Origin: Poritiphilus flavus
GTDB lineage: Bacteria; Bacteroidota; Bacteroidia; Flavobacteriales; Flavobacteriaceae
Assembly: GCF_009901585.1 (NCBI RefSeq)
Contig: NZ_WXYO01000006.1
Location: forward strand, 62,001 to 126,000
Direction of reading: 5' to 3'
DNA length: 64,000 nt
Shown piece after piece: positions 34,321-43,315 of this stretch (within the stretch, counting starts at the first letter, position 1; each line of letters opens with the position of its first letter). The notes beneath the pieces were generated by a model. It did not search any database, was not told where the DNA came from, and worked only from the letters and a program-made list of their open reading frames with translations. Both the position numbers and the translations under genes were made by a program.

Positions 34321-36413
34321 CTGGCCTGACTGTAGTTTTTCTCGGCTTTTGGTTTTGGAAGGGTGAAAAAGAACGAACTCCCTTTTCGCAAAACGCTGTC
34401 TACCCAGATCTTTCCGTTGTTTTTTTCCACCATCTCCTTACAGAGAGACAGGCCTAGTCCGGTTCCCTTTTCATTATTTGTGCCGTAGGTAGTGATGTTG
34501 GAATTCTTAGAGAACAGCTTTTCTACAGTGATCCTGTCCATGCCCACCCCGGTATCTCTGACGGAAATCTCCCAGTGATCGTTCTTTTCAGATGCGGCTA
34601 TGGTAACCATTCCGTTCTCAGGGGTGAATTTCAAGGCGTTGCTGATAAGGTTTCTTATTACGATGTCTATTTGATTGGTATCGGACCAGGTATGCGCGTT
34701 TTCAGGAATTTTACTGATAACTTTGATCGATTTTTTCTTGGCGATTTCCGAAAGCAGGTTGATGTTTTCAGTTACCAATGAATCCATAGCAACTACGGAA
34801 GGTTTGGTTACCGCCCCATTCATCTGGGTGTATCCCCATGAGAGCAGGTTATTTAGAGTAAAATAAATATGGTCTACATCGTCATTGAGTTTAGGGATAA
34901 ACTCCAGGAATTCCGATTTCTGGATCTCCCCATCGTTAAACATCTTTAGCAATCCCTGAAGCGCTCCGATAGGACCGCGGAGATCGTGTCCGATAATCGA
35001 GAACAACTTGGTCTTGGTCTCATTGCTATCCTGTAGTTCAGCCTCTCTGACTTTAAGTTTTTGCTGTTTGGTTTTCAGCTCCACGTTCAGTTTTCTCTGG
35101 ATCTTTTGTCCGCGATGTACCAGGAAAGTGACAACGATAAAAACAAGTAAAATTGCCAGGGCAGCGTTTACATATTGGCGCTGCTGGGCCAATGCTTTTT
35201 CATTTTCTGTGATCAGTGCCTGCTTTTGTAGCTCATATTCATTTTTGGTCTTGAGCATCGTAAGGCTCTTTTTGTTCTCGTTCCTGGACAAGGTATCGGA
35301 AAGCTTCTGATACAATTCATGATAAGTTAAGGCAGTAGCAAAATCCTTTTTGTTCTTGTTGATCTTGTACAGGGTTTTGGCACACTTCTGAGTGCCTTCT
35401 AAAAATTTTATCCGACTGGAGATCTCAAATGCCTCCAGGGCGTGCTTTTGCGAAATGCTGTCTTTTCCCTGGCCCAGATATGCTTCGGCCATGCCGTTAA
35501 GCAGGCCTATCCTGGATCGATCATCGTCCAGGTTTTTATGTAACAGATCACTTTGATTGTACCAGAACAAAGCCCATTGGAATTTGTCTTGCTTCAGGTA
35601 AACTTTACCCTTGGTCTCATAGGCGAAGGCCAGCCAGTCCATGATCCTCTCCTTTTCGAAAGTCGTAATACTTTTGTTGACGTAGAACATGGCGTATTCC
35701 AAATCGCCCATGTCCGCATATAAGGAAGCCAGGTTGCTATTGGTTTCTGCCATAATAACCGGGTCTCCGATCTCGGTATTGATCTTCCTGACTTTCTTAT
35801 AAAATTCCAGGGCCTGGGTGTAGTCTTTCTGTGAAGCATAAAGGTTAGCAACGTTTTCATTCAGGATGGAGAGCATTTCCAGGTTATTCAGTTCTTCGGC
35901 TTTGTCAATCGCGTCCAGGTAGCCCGTAAGCGCCTTGGCGTAATCGCTTTTGTAGGCGTATTCACCGGCTAGGTTATTCATGATCCGCAATATCAGATGC
36001 CCTTCACCGACCTCATTGGCAATCTTAAGTCCTGCCTGATAATACTCAATGGCCTTGTTGTTATTACCCTTGTCTGAGTAATAGTCTCCCAATCTTAGTA
36101 GTGCGCAACCTTCTCCCTTTTTATAAGAAATATTTCTGCTGATCTTTAGGGCTTTTTCGGAAAGTAATAATAAACTGTCTGTCTTGAAGAAGCGATAGTT
36201 CCAGGCGAGCTCATTAAGCAGGCTTACGTAGGTAGAGTCATTTTCGGTGAATCCCTTTTGAGACTCAAGCCGTCGTAATTCGTTGATCAAACTGTCCCTC
36301 TCGGTTTCCTGGGCGTGAAGCATACCGGAATAGCATACCCAGAAGGCCAACGGCACAATAAGATACCGAAGGTTCCTGGCAATTGCCATAAAGCAGGAAG
36401 TTACATGGGACAT
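34317..36413 (-). CDS. TPR-containing sensor histidine kinase
   Basis: About 698 residues. A signal-anchor (YLIVPLAFWVCYSGMLHAQ) is followed by roughly six TPR repeats, exported (for example AIEYYQAGLKIANEVGEG, ALEFYKKVRKINTEIGDP). One transmembrane helix lies near 405-425, then a coiled coil, a HisKA domain (LFSIIGHDLRGPIGALQGLL, phospho-acceptor His about 476) and a HATPase with VIRNLISNALKFTPENG and GTGLGLSLCKEMVEKN. No receiver or response regulator is adjacent, so the partner is unknown. The ATG at 36389 is an alternative start that gives a tidier signal peptide. Confidence 0.93.
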   Translation of the reverse strand: MSHVTSCFMAIARNLRYLIVPLAFWVCYSGMLHAQETERDSLINELRRLESQKGFTENDSTYVSLLNELAWNYRFFKTDSLLLLSEKALKISRNISYKKGEGCALLRLGDYYSDKGNNNKAIEYYQAGLKIANEVGEGHLILRIMNNLAGEYAYKSDYAKALTGYLDAIDKAEELNNLEMLSILNENVANLYASQKDYTQALEFYKKVRKINTEIGDPVIMAETNSNLASLYADMGDLEYAMFYVNKSITTFEKERIMDWLAFAYETKGKVYLKQDKFQWALFWYNQSDLLHKNLDDDRSRIGLLNGMAEAYLGQGKDSISQKHALEAFEISSRIKFLEGTQKCAKTLYKINKNKKDFATALTYHELYQKLSDTLSRNENKKSLTMLKTKNEYELQKQALITENEKALAQQRQYVNAALAILLVFIVVTFLVHRGQKIQRKLNVELKTKQQKLKVREAELQDSNETKTKLFSIIGHDLRGPIGALQGLLKMFNDGEIQKSEFLEFIPKLNDDVDHIYFTLNNLLSWGYTQMNGAVTKPSVVAMDSLVTENINLLSEIAKKKSIKVISKIPENAHTWSDTNQIDIVIRNLISNALKFTPENGMVTIAASEKNDHWEISVRDTGVGMDRITVEKLFSKNSNITTYGTNNEKGTGLGLSLCKEMVEKNNGKIWVDSVLRKGSSFFFTLPKPKAEKNYSQAS

Positions 36414-36624
36414 CGCTTGTGATCTATTACTTGAGTTAAAAGTACATTAGCTCTTTACGATGCACCAATTTATGTTGTGAAACGCCTTTTTTTGTGTGTT
36501 TTATCTGGTAAGAAGTGCATTTGATCGATGTTTTGACCTATATAAGTCGATTTAGGACAGTTTTAGTCCATTAGAACCAGGCCTTAAAGCGGAGCGAGGA
36601 AGAAGAAAATATCAGGAGTTTTAT

Positions 36625-36656
36625 TTTGAATCAATGAGCAAAAAAAAGTACCTTTG
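36625..36656 (+). promoter_or_regulatory. Promoter of tRNA-His
   Basis: TTTG (36625-36628), a 20-bp spacer, then TACCTTTG (36649-36656), a match to TAnnTTTG. The predicted start is near 36663, about 78 nt before the mature tRNA. Confidence 0.6.
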
Positions 36657-36668
36657 CCTCCGCTTCTG

Positions 36669-36752
36669 AATGGTGGTTGTAGCTTGCGTCTGCACTTTGC
36701 TTAGGCATACAGGCAGCTTCGCTACCGAAAGCGTAAAATGGTGGTTGTAGCT
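36669..36752 (+). repeat. 16-bp direct repeat of the tRNA-His 5' end
   Basis: AATGGTGGTTGTAGCT occurs at 36669-36684 and again at 36737-36752, where it includes the 5' end of tRNA-His. The copies are 68 bp apart. The 52 bp between them include a short inverted CGCT/AGCG motif. It looks like a partial tRNA duplication or a small insertion with a target repeat. Confidence 0.75.
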
Positions 36753-36814
36753 CAGCTGGTTAGAGCGCTGGATTGTGGTTCCAGAGGTCGCCGGTTCGAA
36801 CCCGGTCTTCCACC
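36740..36814 (+). tRNA. tRNA-His (GTG anticodon)
   Basis: A full cloverleaf: D stem GCTC/GAGC, anticodon stem CTGGA/TCCAG around a TTGTGGT loop with anticodon GTG, T arm GCCGG-TTCGAAC-CCGGT. The diagnostic extra G at -1 (36740) can pair with C73 (36814). In the acceptor stem GTGGTTG/CTTCCAC, the pairs at 5-68 and 6-67 are U-U mismatches. Immediately downstream is CC; CCA is not fully encoded. Confidence 0.95.
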
Positions 36815-36828
36815 CCTAAAAGTGAAAT

Positions 36829-36860
36829 AAAGTCCTACCTGAAGAAGGTGGGACTTTTTG
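36829..36860 (+). terminator. Terminator downstream of tRNA-His
   Basis: Stem AAAGTCCTACC / GGTGGGACTTT with a 7-nt loop and one G-T pair, followed by TTGTTTT. It starts 15 bp after the tRNA. Confidence 0.85.
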
Positions 36861-37012
36861 TTTTGAATTCCCTGCAAGATTAATTCAGCTTCCACACTTA
36901 CATTTAACAAGACGATCAAGTGGATGGTACTCCCATCTGTTTCTTACTAATGAACCTACTGACGTGCCCGATGGGTAGTCAGCAGGTTTGCAGAAAGGGA
37001 ACCATTACTCTT

Positions 37013-37042
37013 TAAAAAAAAATCCGGCACTGCCGGATTTTT
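37013..37042 (-). terminator. Terminator downstream of the M28 peptidase gene
   Basis: Stem TCCGGC act GCCGGA (37023-37037) with A/T runs on both sides, so it can act on both strands. It lies 20 bp past the M28 stop. The 150 bp between this and the tRNA terminator holds no gene. Confidence 0.85.
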
Positions 37043-37061
37043 ATCTTAATTCTCTAAAGCT

Positions 37062-38621
37062 TTATTTCGCGGCTTTATCCACTACAACACGCTGGTCCCG
37101 GTTCGCTACCTCCCAGGCCGTATGAAAAATAAGTCGGGAACGGTTTTGCAACAGATCGTAATTGATCTTATCCGGAGTATCACCGGGTCGGTGATAGTCA
37201 TCATGTGTCCCATTAAAGTAAAAGATGATCGGAATATTGTTCTTTGCGAAATTATAGTGATCGCTTCGGTAGTAAAAGCGGTTCGGATCATTCTCGTCGT
37301 TGTAAGTGTAGTCTAACTCCAGGTTGCTGTATTTTTTGTTCACCTCTTCTGAAAGCTCATGCAGATCAGTACTCAGTTTATCAGACCCGATGAGATAGAT
37401 ATAATTCCTTTCACCCTCGCGCTTTGGATCTATCCTGCCAATCATATCGATATTCAGGTTGGCTACCGTCTGCTCCAGCGGAAAAATTGGATCTTCATCG
37501 GCATAATACTGCGAGCCAAGCAGGCCTTTTTCTTCCCCGGTGACGTGCAGAAAAACAATGGATCGTTTTGGTCCCTGTCCCGCGTCAGCCGCCTGTTTAA
37601 AGGCTTCAGCGATTTCCAGCATGGCTACGGTACCTGAGCCGTCGTCATCCGCGCCATTATTGATATCGCCATTGGCATTCACGCCTATATGATCCAAATG
37701 GGAAGAAATGATTACGTATTCATCCGGCTTTTCGCTGCCTTTCAGTACCGCGACAACATTCTCGGATTTGATCTCCTCATTGTCACTGCTTAACTCAAAA
37801 GTGATCTTGGAGCCTATACTGCTTGCAGCTTGTTGCTCGTCTATGCCAGGAAGTAGAGCCTTGGCCATTCCTTCTCCCAATACAACTACGGCCGGATTCT
37901 TCTTGTTATTCTTAAGCCCCATACTTCCCTTTTTGTTCTGCTTCATATAATCGTAATAGCCTTTGAATCTTTTATAATTGGCAGTATCGTAGTACAAAAT
38001 ACCCTTGGCGCCCTTTTCTTTGGCAAGCCGGCTGCGTTTTCCAATAGACTCAGAAACATTGCTCCATACAGATTTTTCTTCGGTTCCGGAAAGCAGGTAG
38101 GTGCCATCCTCGTTCATTGGTTCACCGAATTTCATCAATACGAGCTTACCGGAAACGTCCAGGTCCTTGTAATCGGAATAACTACCATCTTCTATCCCGT
38201 AGCCCACATATTGGATTTCGTCATAAGTACCTTCGCTTTTGGAAAAGGTTAAAAAGTCTTCTCCGATAACAAAGGTTTTGTCGCCTACAAGTATGCTACC
38301 CGATGGAAGTTTCGCCATCTCCAGGGGTACATTCTGGAAGTAGTTGCCATCTTTTTGGGCGGCAGGAATACCCAGGGCCTCATAGGCTTTCTTCAGGTAC
38401 TCCACTGCTTTTTTCTGGCCTTCTTTTCCGGTCTCCCGTCCCTCAAATTCATCAGATGCATAGGTATACAAATGTTCCTTCAACTCAGACTCCGTAATGG
38501 TCCCGGCATAGGTAACCGCCATTGGGACGGCAGGTTCCGTAGCCGCGGGTTCGGCTACTGTCTTTTGAGAAGAATTACAGGCTGTAGCCAATCCGAGGGC
38601 AAGCAAAATTAGTTTTTTCAT
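37062..38621 (-). CDS. M28 family zinc peptidase with PA-like domain, lipoprotein
   Basis: A 519-residue protein starting at the ATG at 38621 with a lipoprotein signal (ILLALGLATACNSS). A PA-type insertion precedes the M28 catalytic core. Metal ligands appear in SSHLDHIGVN, NGADDDGSG (bridging Asp), HVTGEEKGLLGS (base Glu and ligand Glu), and the terminal His of YHRPGDTPDKIN. The family contains aminopeptidases and glutamyl-peptide processing enzymes; here it probably acts in the periplasm. The frame extends 21 codons upstream without a signal peptide and is rejected there. Confidence 0.93.
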   Translation of the reverse strand: MKKLILLALGLATACNSSQKTVAEPAATEPAVPMAVTYAGTITESELKEHLYTYASDEFEGRETGKEGQKKAVEYLKKAYEALGIPAAQKDGNYFQNVPLEMAKLPSGSILVGDKTFVIGEDFLTFSKSEGTYDEIQYVGYGIEDGSYSDYKDLDVSGKLVLMKFGEPMNEDGTYLLSGTEEKSVWSNVSESIGKRSRLAKEKGAKGILYYDTANYKRFKGYYDYMKQNKKGSMGLKNNKKNPAVVVLGEGMAKALLPGIDEQQAASSIGSKITFELSSDNEEIKSENVVAVLKGSEKPDEYVIISSHLDHIGVNANGDINNGADDDGSGTVAMLEIAEAFKQAADAGQGPKRSIVFLHVTGEEKGLLGSQYYADEDPIFPLEQTVANLNIDMIGRIDPKREGERNYIYLIGSDKLSTDLHELSEEVNKKYSNLELDYTYNDENDPNRFYYRSDHYNFAKNNIPIIFYFNGTHDDYHRPGDTPDKINYDLLQNRSRLIFHTAWEVANRDQRVVVDKAAK

Positions 38622-38651
38622 ATTATCAGCAATAACAATTGTCAAATTCCC

Positions 38652-38659
38652 CAAAAATA
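38652..38659 (-). promoter_or_regulatory. -7 promoter box of the M28 gene (TATTTTTG)
   Basis: On the minus strand TATTTTTG matches TAnnTTTG and ends 30 nt before the ATG at 38621. Confidence 0.55.
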
Positions 38660-38757
38660 GTGAAAAGAACCTATATAACTTCAAATAAAAATATAATTCT
38701 TAAGGCCTAATACTCTGATATTTTGAGTGATAACGATCACCGTATAAGCGGTAGAAT

Positions 38758-39615
38758 CTAAAGGGATCTTGACCGCAAATTATGAGAATAAGCCGTTGGA
38801 GTAAGGCCTTTTAGCTTCTTAAACATCCTGTTGAAATTGGAAATAGATCGAAAACCGGAATTGTCCGCAATCTCGGAAATGGAAAGCGATCCTTCACTTG
38901 CCAGTAGCTGACAGGCGTGTTCAATCCGGAGCTCGATCAGAAACTGAAAGAAGGTTTTATTCGTACGCTTTTTAAAAAAACGGCAGAAGGCTTCTGGCGT
39001 CATAAAGGCTTTCTCAGAGATATCGGCCAGCGTAATTTCTTGTTGAAAATTGTGCATGACATAATCAAAGATCAAACCCATACGGTCTCCTGCTGTTGTA
39101 GAGATCTTTTTGGGGTAGGACAATCCGCATAGCGGAAGTTGATCTGATTGTGATATTCGCTTTAAAAGCTTTAGAAAAAGCAAAAAGCGATCGAAACGAT
39201 TGGCAGACAGGATCTGTTCACAATGCTTCCTGATGGTTTCTTTATTACTTTTTAGCTGAATCCCTTGTTCTGAAGCCGCAAAGAATGCGGATAGGGACTG
39301 CATTTCAGGGATCATAAAAAACTCCGGCCCAAATGAGTACCTGGTGAAAAATATGGAGATCATATGTGAAGTACCCTGCTCTTCATCCGAACGAAAAACA
39401 TGGGGACACTGGCTGCCTATTACAAATATGTCTCCTGAACTATAGGAATGAACGCTGTCTGCAACCAGCAGTTTACCACGGCCTTCCAGGATGCAACTCA
39501 GCTGTATCTCTTCGTGCAAATGGAGGCGATCGTAAAACCTGGACCCATGGTCTTCCTGGACGATTAACGCGTTGGCCGGTGTTTTTGGGATATTAAAGGA
39601 ATGTGCTTTTTTCAT
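38758..39615 (-). CDS. AraC-family regulator, probable hydroxyproline operon regulator
   Basis: A 285-residue protein: an N-terminal cupin (DRLHLHEEIQLSCILEGRGK, about 29-48) and a C-terminal double helix-turn-helix, FMTPEAFCRFFKKRTNKTFF and SISEIADNSGFRSISNFNRM. AraC regulators with cupins usually bind a small effector. It is divergent from the DapA-like gene, so it most likely controls the hydroxyproline operon (inference). No -7 box was seen upstream of its own start. Confidence 0.92.
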   Translation of the reverse strand: MKKAHSFNIPKTPANALIVQEDHGSRFYDRLHLHEEIQLSCILEGRGKLLVADSVHSYSSGDIFVIGSQCPHVFRSDEEQGTSHMISIFFTRYSFGPEFFMIPEMQSLSAFFAASEQGIQLKSNKETIRKHCEQILSANRFDRFLLFLKLLKRISQSDQLPLCGLSYPKKISTTAGDRMGLIFDYVMHNFQQEITLADISEKAFMTPEAFCRFFKKRTNKTFFQFLIELRIEHACQLLASEGSLSISEIADNSGFRSISNFNRMFKKLKGLTPTAYSHNLRSRSL

Positions 39616-39680
39616 CAGTGCGCTAATATTATATAAAATTTTACATAATGAAAAGGAAATAGGTTAATATAGTCTCATAT

Positions 39681-39694
39681 TTGATCAAGATCAG
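39681..39694. promoter_or_regulatory. CRP/FNR-like box upstream of the hydroxyproline operon
   Basis: TTGATCAAGATCAG matches TTGATnnnnATCAA at nine of the ten fixed positions, differing only at the last base. It lies 25 bp before the -7 box, near -40, a usual activator position. A CRP/FNR-type regulator gene is not in this window, and chance is not excluded. Confidence 0.35.
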
Positions 39695-39719
39695 CGGGAT
39701 TTTTCATAACAGAAGCCCT

Positions 39720-39727
39720 TACTTTTG
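39720..39727 (+). promoter_or_regulatory. -7 promoter box (TACTTTTG)
   Basis: TACTTTTG fits TAnnTTTG and ends 19 nt before the ATG at 39747. There is no good -33 TTG box, as expected for an activator-dependent promoter. Confidence 0.6.
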
Positions 39728-39746
39728 TAAGTATAATACGTTCAAT

Positions 39747-40667
39747 ATGGAAGTAAAATGGAAGGGTGTGATGCCCGCGGTCACCACTAAATTCACAGAT
39801 AACGACAGCCTGGACCTGGAAATGTTCCGGCTGAATATTCAGGCCCAGCTGGAGGCGGGAGTTCACGGTATTATACTCGGGGGAACCTTGGGAGAGGCCA
39901 GTACCTTAAAGGAAGAAGAAAAGGGAACATTGATAAAAGAAACCGTTAAGCTTGCGGCAGATAAGGTGCCTGTGATCATCAATATTGCGGAACAGCGCAC
40001 GGACGATGCGGTGCAAGCCTCAGCCAAAGCCGCGGAATATGGGGCTCACGGACTGATGATACTTCCTCCGATGCGGTATAAGGCGACGGACCGTGAAACC
40101 ATGACCTATTTCAAAACCATCGCGGATAGTACCCATCTACCTATTATGATATACAACAACCCTGTAGACTACGGAATAGAGGTTACCCTAGAGATGTTTG
40201 AGGAATTGCTGGAATGCGGTAATATAGAGGCTGTAAAAGAGTCTACGAGAGACGTTTCCAACGTTACCCGTATCCGAAACAAATTTGGGGACCGGCTTAA
40301 GATTCTCTGTGGGGTGGATACCCTGGCCATGGAGAGTATGCTGATGGGTGCAGACGGTTGGGTTGCCGGATTGGTTTGTGCTTTCCCCCGGGAAACCGTT
40401 GCAATTTATGAGCTTATCCGCTCCGGAAGGCTGTCCGAAGCGCGTCAGATCTATCGCTGGTTTATGCCCTTACTGGAGTTGGATATCAGCCCGCAGTTGG
40501 TACAAAACATAAAACTCGCGGAGGTAGCCACCGGAATCGGAACAGAAAATGTGAGACCTCCCAGACTGCCGTTGAGCGGTGCGGAAAGGCAGCGGGTTTT
40601 AAAGATTATTGATGAAGCCATGGCTTCTCGTCCCGTACTACCCGAATATAAGCCGGCATATCCGTAA
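39747..40667 (+). CDS. DapA-superfamily lyase, probable 1-pyrroline-4-hydroxy-2-carboxylate deaminase
   Basis: A 306-residue TIM-barrel protein of the dihydrodipicolinate synthase family. The Schiff-base Lys164 is in EAVKESTRDVSN, the Tyr in IMIYNNPVDYG, and the GTLGEASTLKEEEK loop is present. Context with a 4-hydroxyproline epimerase and a ketoglutarate semialdehyde dehydrogenase points to deamination of 1-pyrroline-4-hydroxy-2-carboxylate to 2-oxoglutarate semialdehyde. The ATG at 39747 follows the -7 box; the longer frame from 39681 is rejected. It is the first gene of the operon. Confidence 0.9.
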   Translation: MEVKWKGVMPAVTTKFTDNDSLDLEMFRLNIQAQLEAGVHGIILGGTLGEASTLKEEEKGTLIKETVKLAADKVPVIINIAEQRTDDAVQASAKAAEYGAHGLMILPPMRYKATDRETMTYFKTIADSTHLPIMIYNNPVDYGIEVTLEMFEELLECGNIEAVKESTRDVSNVTRIRNKFGDRLKILCGVDTLAMESMLMGADGWVAGLVCAFPRETVAIYELIRSGRLSEARQIYRWFMPLLELDISPQLVQNIKLAEVATGIGTENVRPPRLPLSGAERQRVLKIIDEAMASRPVLPEYKPAYP

Positions 40668-40689
40668 CTTTACAAAAACGAGCACTGGC

Positions 40690-42273
40690 ATGTTACATGG
40701 AAAGAATTTTATTGGGGATAGGCTTTCAGCAAATGGCACCGTCACTTTCAAAACGTTTAATCCACTTTTAAACCTGGAAAATGAGGGTGTTTTCACTGAA
40801 GCTACCGAGGAGGAGATCGACGAAGCGGTAAGGCTGGCAACGGAGGCCTTTCGCGCTTTTAGAAAAAAAACGGGGGAGGAGAAGTCGGCCTTCCTAAACG
40901 CTATAGCCGACGAGATCATGGCTTTGGACCAGGAACTTATAAGCACCTATTGCTCTGAGACTGGGCTGCCGGAAGGGCGAGCGAAGGGAGAACGCGGTAG
41001 GACTGTAGGGCAATTGCGAAGTTTCGCGGATCTGGTGAAAGAAGGATCCTGGGTAGAAGCGACCATAGACACTGCCCTGCCTGACAGACAACCCATCCCC
41101 AGACCGGATTTAAGGAAAATGATGGTACCGCTCGGACCCGTTGTGGTTTTTGGAGCCAGTAACTTTCCCCTGGCGTATTCCACTGCTGGAGGCGATACCG
41201 CTTCCGCCTTGGCTGCCGGATGCCCGGTGATCGTCAAGAGTCATCCTATGCATGCCGGAACCGGGGAGTTGGTAGCATCGGCTGTTGCAAAAGCCGCTCT
41301 CGATACCGGAATGCCCGATGGCGTATTCTCTAACCTAAACAGCTCCGGTATAGAAGTAGGGACACAGCTGGTAAAGCATCCCGGCATAAAAGCGGTAGGA
41401 TTTACGGGAAGCATCCGTGGCGGGCGCGCACTTTTTAATTTAGGTTCCCAAAGGCCGGAACCCATCCCGGTCTTTGCGGAAATGGGCAGCATAAATCCGG
41501 TGATACTTTTACCCAAAGCCCTTAGCGAAAAGGGAGCAGAATGGGCCACTACCTATGCGGGCTCCATTACTCTGGGAACAGGACAGTTCTGTACCAATCC
41601 GGGTTTGCAATTGGGTATCAGGGGTGATGCGCTGGACGCATACATTTCAAAACTCTCGGATGAGATCCTTACCAAAAGCCCTACGAGCATGTTGCATCCT
41701 AATATTGCCTCCTCTTATGACAAAAACAAGGCACAGGCCGTTGCTCAGTCCGGTACGGCAGTAGTAGCCGATTACGAGCAAGAGGTACAGGAAAATTTTG
41801 CAAGGCAGATGGTGGTTAAAGTTTCAGGGAAGGACTTTTTGGAAAATAGCACTTTACACCTGGAGGTTTTCGGGCCTTTTTCCATGATCGTGGAATGTGA
41901 AGATGCCGCCCAGCTCGAAAAGGCGATTAGCCAGCTTGAAGGGCAGCTTACCGGAACGGTGCTTGCAGAGAACGACGATCTTTCCGAACACGCTTCTCTG
42001 GTAGATACACTACAAAACAGAGTAGGGCGGTTGATCTTCAACGGGGTGCCAACCGGAGTTGAAGTAAGCCCGGCCATGCAACACGGAGGCCCTTATCCGG
42101 CTTCTTCGGACAGTAGATTTACGGCGGTTGGGATACATTCCATCAAAAGATGGGTCAGGCCAGTGAGCTATCAGAATTGGCCCAATGAAGCCCTTCCGGA
42201 TGAACTAAAAAATGAAAATCCCCTACAGATTTCCAGGCTTGTCAACAATGAAAGTACAGACAGAAGCATATAA
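40690..42273 (+). CDS. 2-oxoglutarate semialdehyde dehydrogenase
   Basis: A 527-residue aldehyde dehydrogenase of the KGSADH group: FGASNFPLAYSTAGGDTASA, the catalytic Glu264 in FAEMGSINP, and the nucleophile Cys301 in GTGQFCTNPGL. It oxidises 2,5-dioxovalerate to 2-oxoglutarate, the last step of hydroxyproline (and some pentose/uronate) breakdown. The start is ATG 40690, 22 bp after the DapA-like stop; the longer open frame overlaps that gene and lacks homology at its N-terminus. Confidence 0.93.
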   Translation: MLHGKNFIGDRLSANGTVTFKTFNPLLNLENEGVFTEATEEEIDEAVRLATEAFRAFRKKTGEEKSAFLNAIADEIMALDQELISTYCSETGLPEGRAKGERGRTVGQLRSFADLVKEGSWVEATIDTALPDRQPIPRPDLRKMMVPLGPVVVFGASNFPLAYSTAGGDTASALAAGCPVIVKSHPMHAGTGELVASAVAKAALDTGMPDGVFSNLNSSGIEVGTQLVKHPGIKAVGFTGSIRGGRALFNLGSQRPEPIPVFAEMGSINPVILLPKALSEKGAEWATTYAGSITLGTGQFCTNPGLQLGIRGDALDAYISKLSDEILTKSPTSMLHPNIASSYDKNKAQAVAQSGTAVVADYEQEVQENFARQMVVKVSGKDFLENSTLHLEVFGPFSMIVECEDAAQLEKAISQLEGQLTGTVLAENDDLSEHASLVDTLQNRVGRLIFNGVPTGVEVSPAMQHGGPYPASSDSRFTAVGIHSIKRWVRPVSYQNWPNEALPDELKNENPLQISRLVNNESTDRSI

Positions 42274-42284
42274 GCAGTATCTGA

Positions 42285-43295
42285 ATGGATAGTACTTCTG
42301 TTTTCCATTGTATAGATGGCCATACCTGCGGTAATCCGGTTAGACTGGTGGTCAGGGGTGGACCCGAACTCCAGGGGAATTCCATGAGTGAAAAGCGGCA
42401 GTATTTCCTAAAACATTACGATTGGATCCGTAAAGGTTTAATGTTTGAGCCTCGCGGGCACGATATGATGAGTGGCAGTATATTATATCCTCCCTCAGAT
42501 CCGGCAAATGATAGCGGGATCTTGTTTATAGAGACCAGCGGCTGCCTCCCCATGTGTGGTCATGGCACCATTGGTACGGTGACCATTGCACTACAGGAGG
42601 GACTTATCGTACCAAAAAATCCAGGAATACTGCGGCTGGAGACCCCGGCCGGACTGATCACGGTTAGCTATGAAAAAGAAGGGGAGCGGGTTGCCTGGGT
42701 AAAATTCACCAATGTCAACGCCTATCTGGCTGCCAGTGAATTGCAGATTGTAAGTCCGGAGCTCGGGGAGTTGGTCTTTGATGTGGCCTATGGCGGGAAT
42801 TTCTATGCCATCTTCGATCCACAAAAGAATTTTTCCGGACTGCAGGATTTTTCAGCGGCAGAATTGATTCAAATGAGTGGGGAATTAAGAAAGAGGATCA
42901 ATCAGAAATATCCCGGGGCTTTTGTACATCCTGAAGATGCCACCATCAGGGATGTAAGTCATATTCTGTGGACAGGAAGTACTATCGATCCTAAAGCCAC
43001 TGCCAGAAATGCCGTTTTTTATGGAGATAAAGCCATAGATCGTTCACCCTGTGGCACAGGTACTTCGGCTCGAATGGCCCAGTGGTATGCCAAAGGCAAG
43101 TTGGGCCTGGGAGAGGAGTTTATACACGAAAGTATAATCGGGTCTCAGTTTGTCGGTAGGGTAGAGGCCAAAGCTAAAGTGGGAAATTTTGAAGGGATTC
43201 AGCCCAGTATCAAAGGCTGGGCCAAAGTGTATGGAAGGAATGTGATCACCATTGATAAAGACGATCCCTTCGCTCATGGCTTTCAGGTGGTCTGA
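42285..43295 (+). CDS. 4-hydroxyproline 2-epimerase (proline racemase family)
   Basis: A 336-residue proline-racemase-fold enzyme with both catalytic Cys: Cys91 in PMCGHGTIG and Cys256 in DRSPCGTGTSARMA. Two Cys indicate a racemase/epimerase, not the 3-hydroxyproline dehydratases, which replace one with Ser or Thr. It epimerises trans-4-hydroxy-L-proline to cis-4-hydroxy-D-proline. It begins 11 bp after the dehydrogenase gene, third in the operon. The D-hydroxyproline oxidase needed next is not in the window. Confidence 0.93.
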   Translation: MDSTSVFHCIDGHTCGNPVRLVVRGGPELQGNSMSEKRQYFLKHYDWIRKGLMFEPRGHDMMSGSILYPPSDPANDSGILFIETSGCLPMCGHGTIGTVTIALQEGLIVPKNPGILRLETPAGLITVSYEKEGERVAWVKFTNVNAYLAASELQIVSPELGELVFDVAYGGNFYAIFDPQKNFSGLQDFSAAELIQMSGELRKRINQKYPGAFVHPEDATIRDVSHILWTGSTIDPKATARNAVFYGDKAIDRSPCGTGTSARMAQWYAKGKLGLGEEFIHESIIGSQFVGRVEAKAKVGNFEGIQPSIKGWAKVYGRNVITIDKDDPFAHGFQVV

Positions 43296-43315
43296 TCTGT
43301 GGTGAATAAAAAGTT

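Noticed and set aside
38758-39615. AraC gene as part of the M28 transcript
   Set aside because: It lies on the same strand, but the M28 gene has its own -7 box, and divergence from the hydroxyproline operon is the better explanation.
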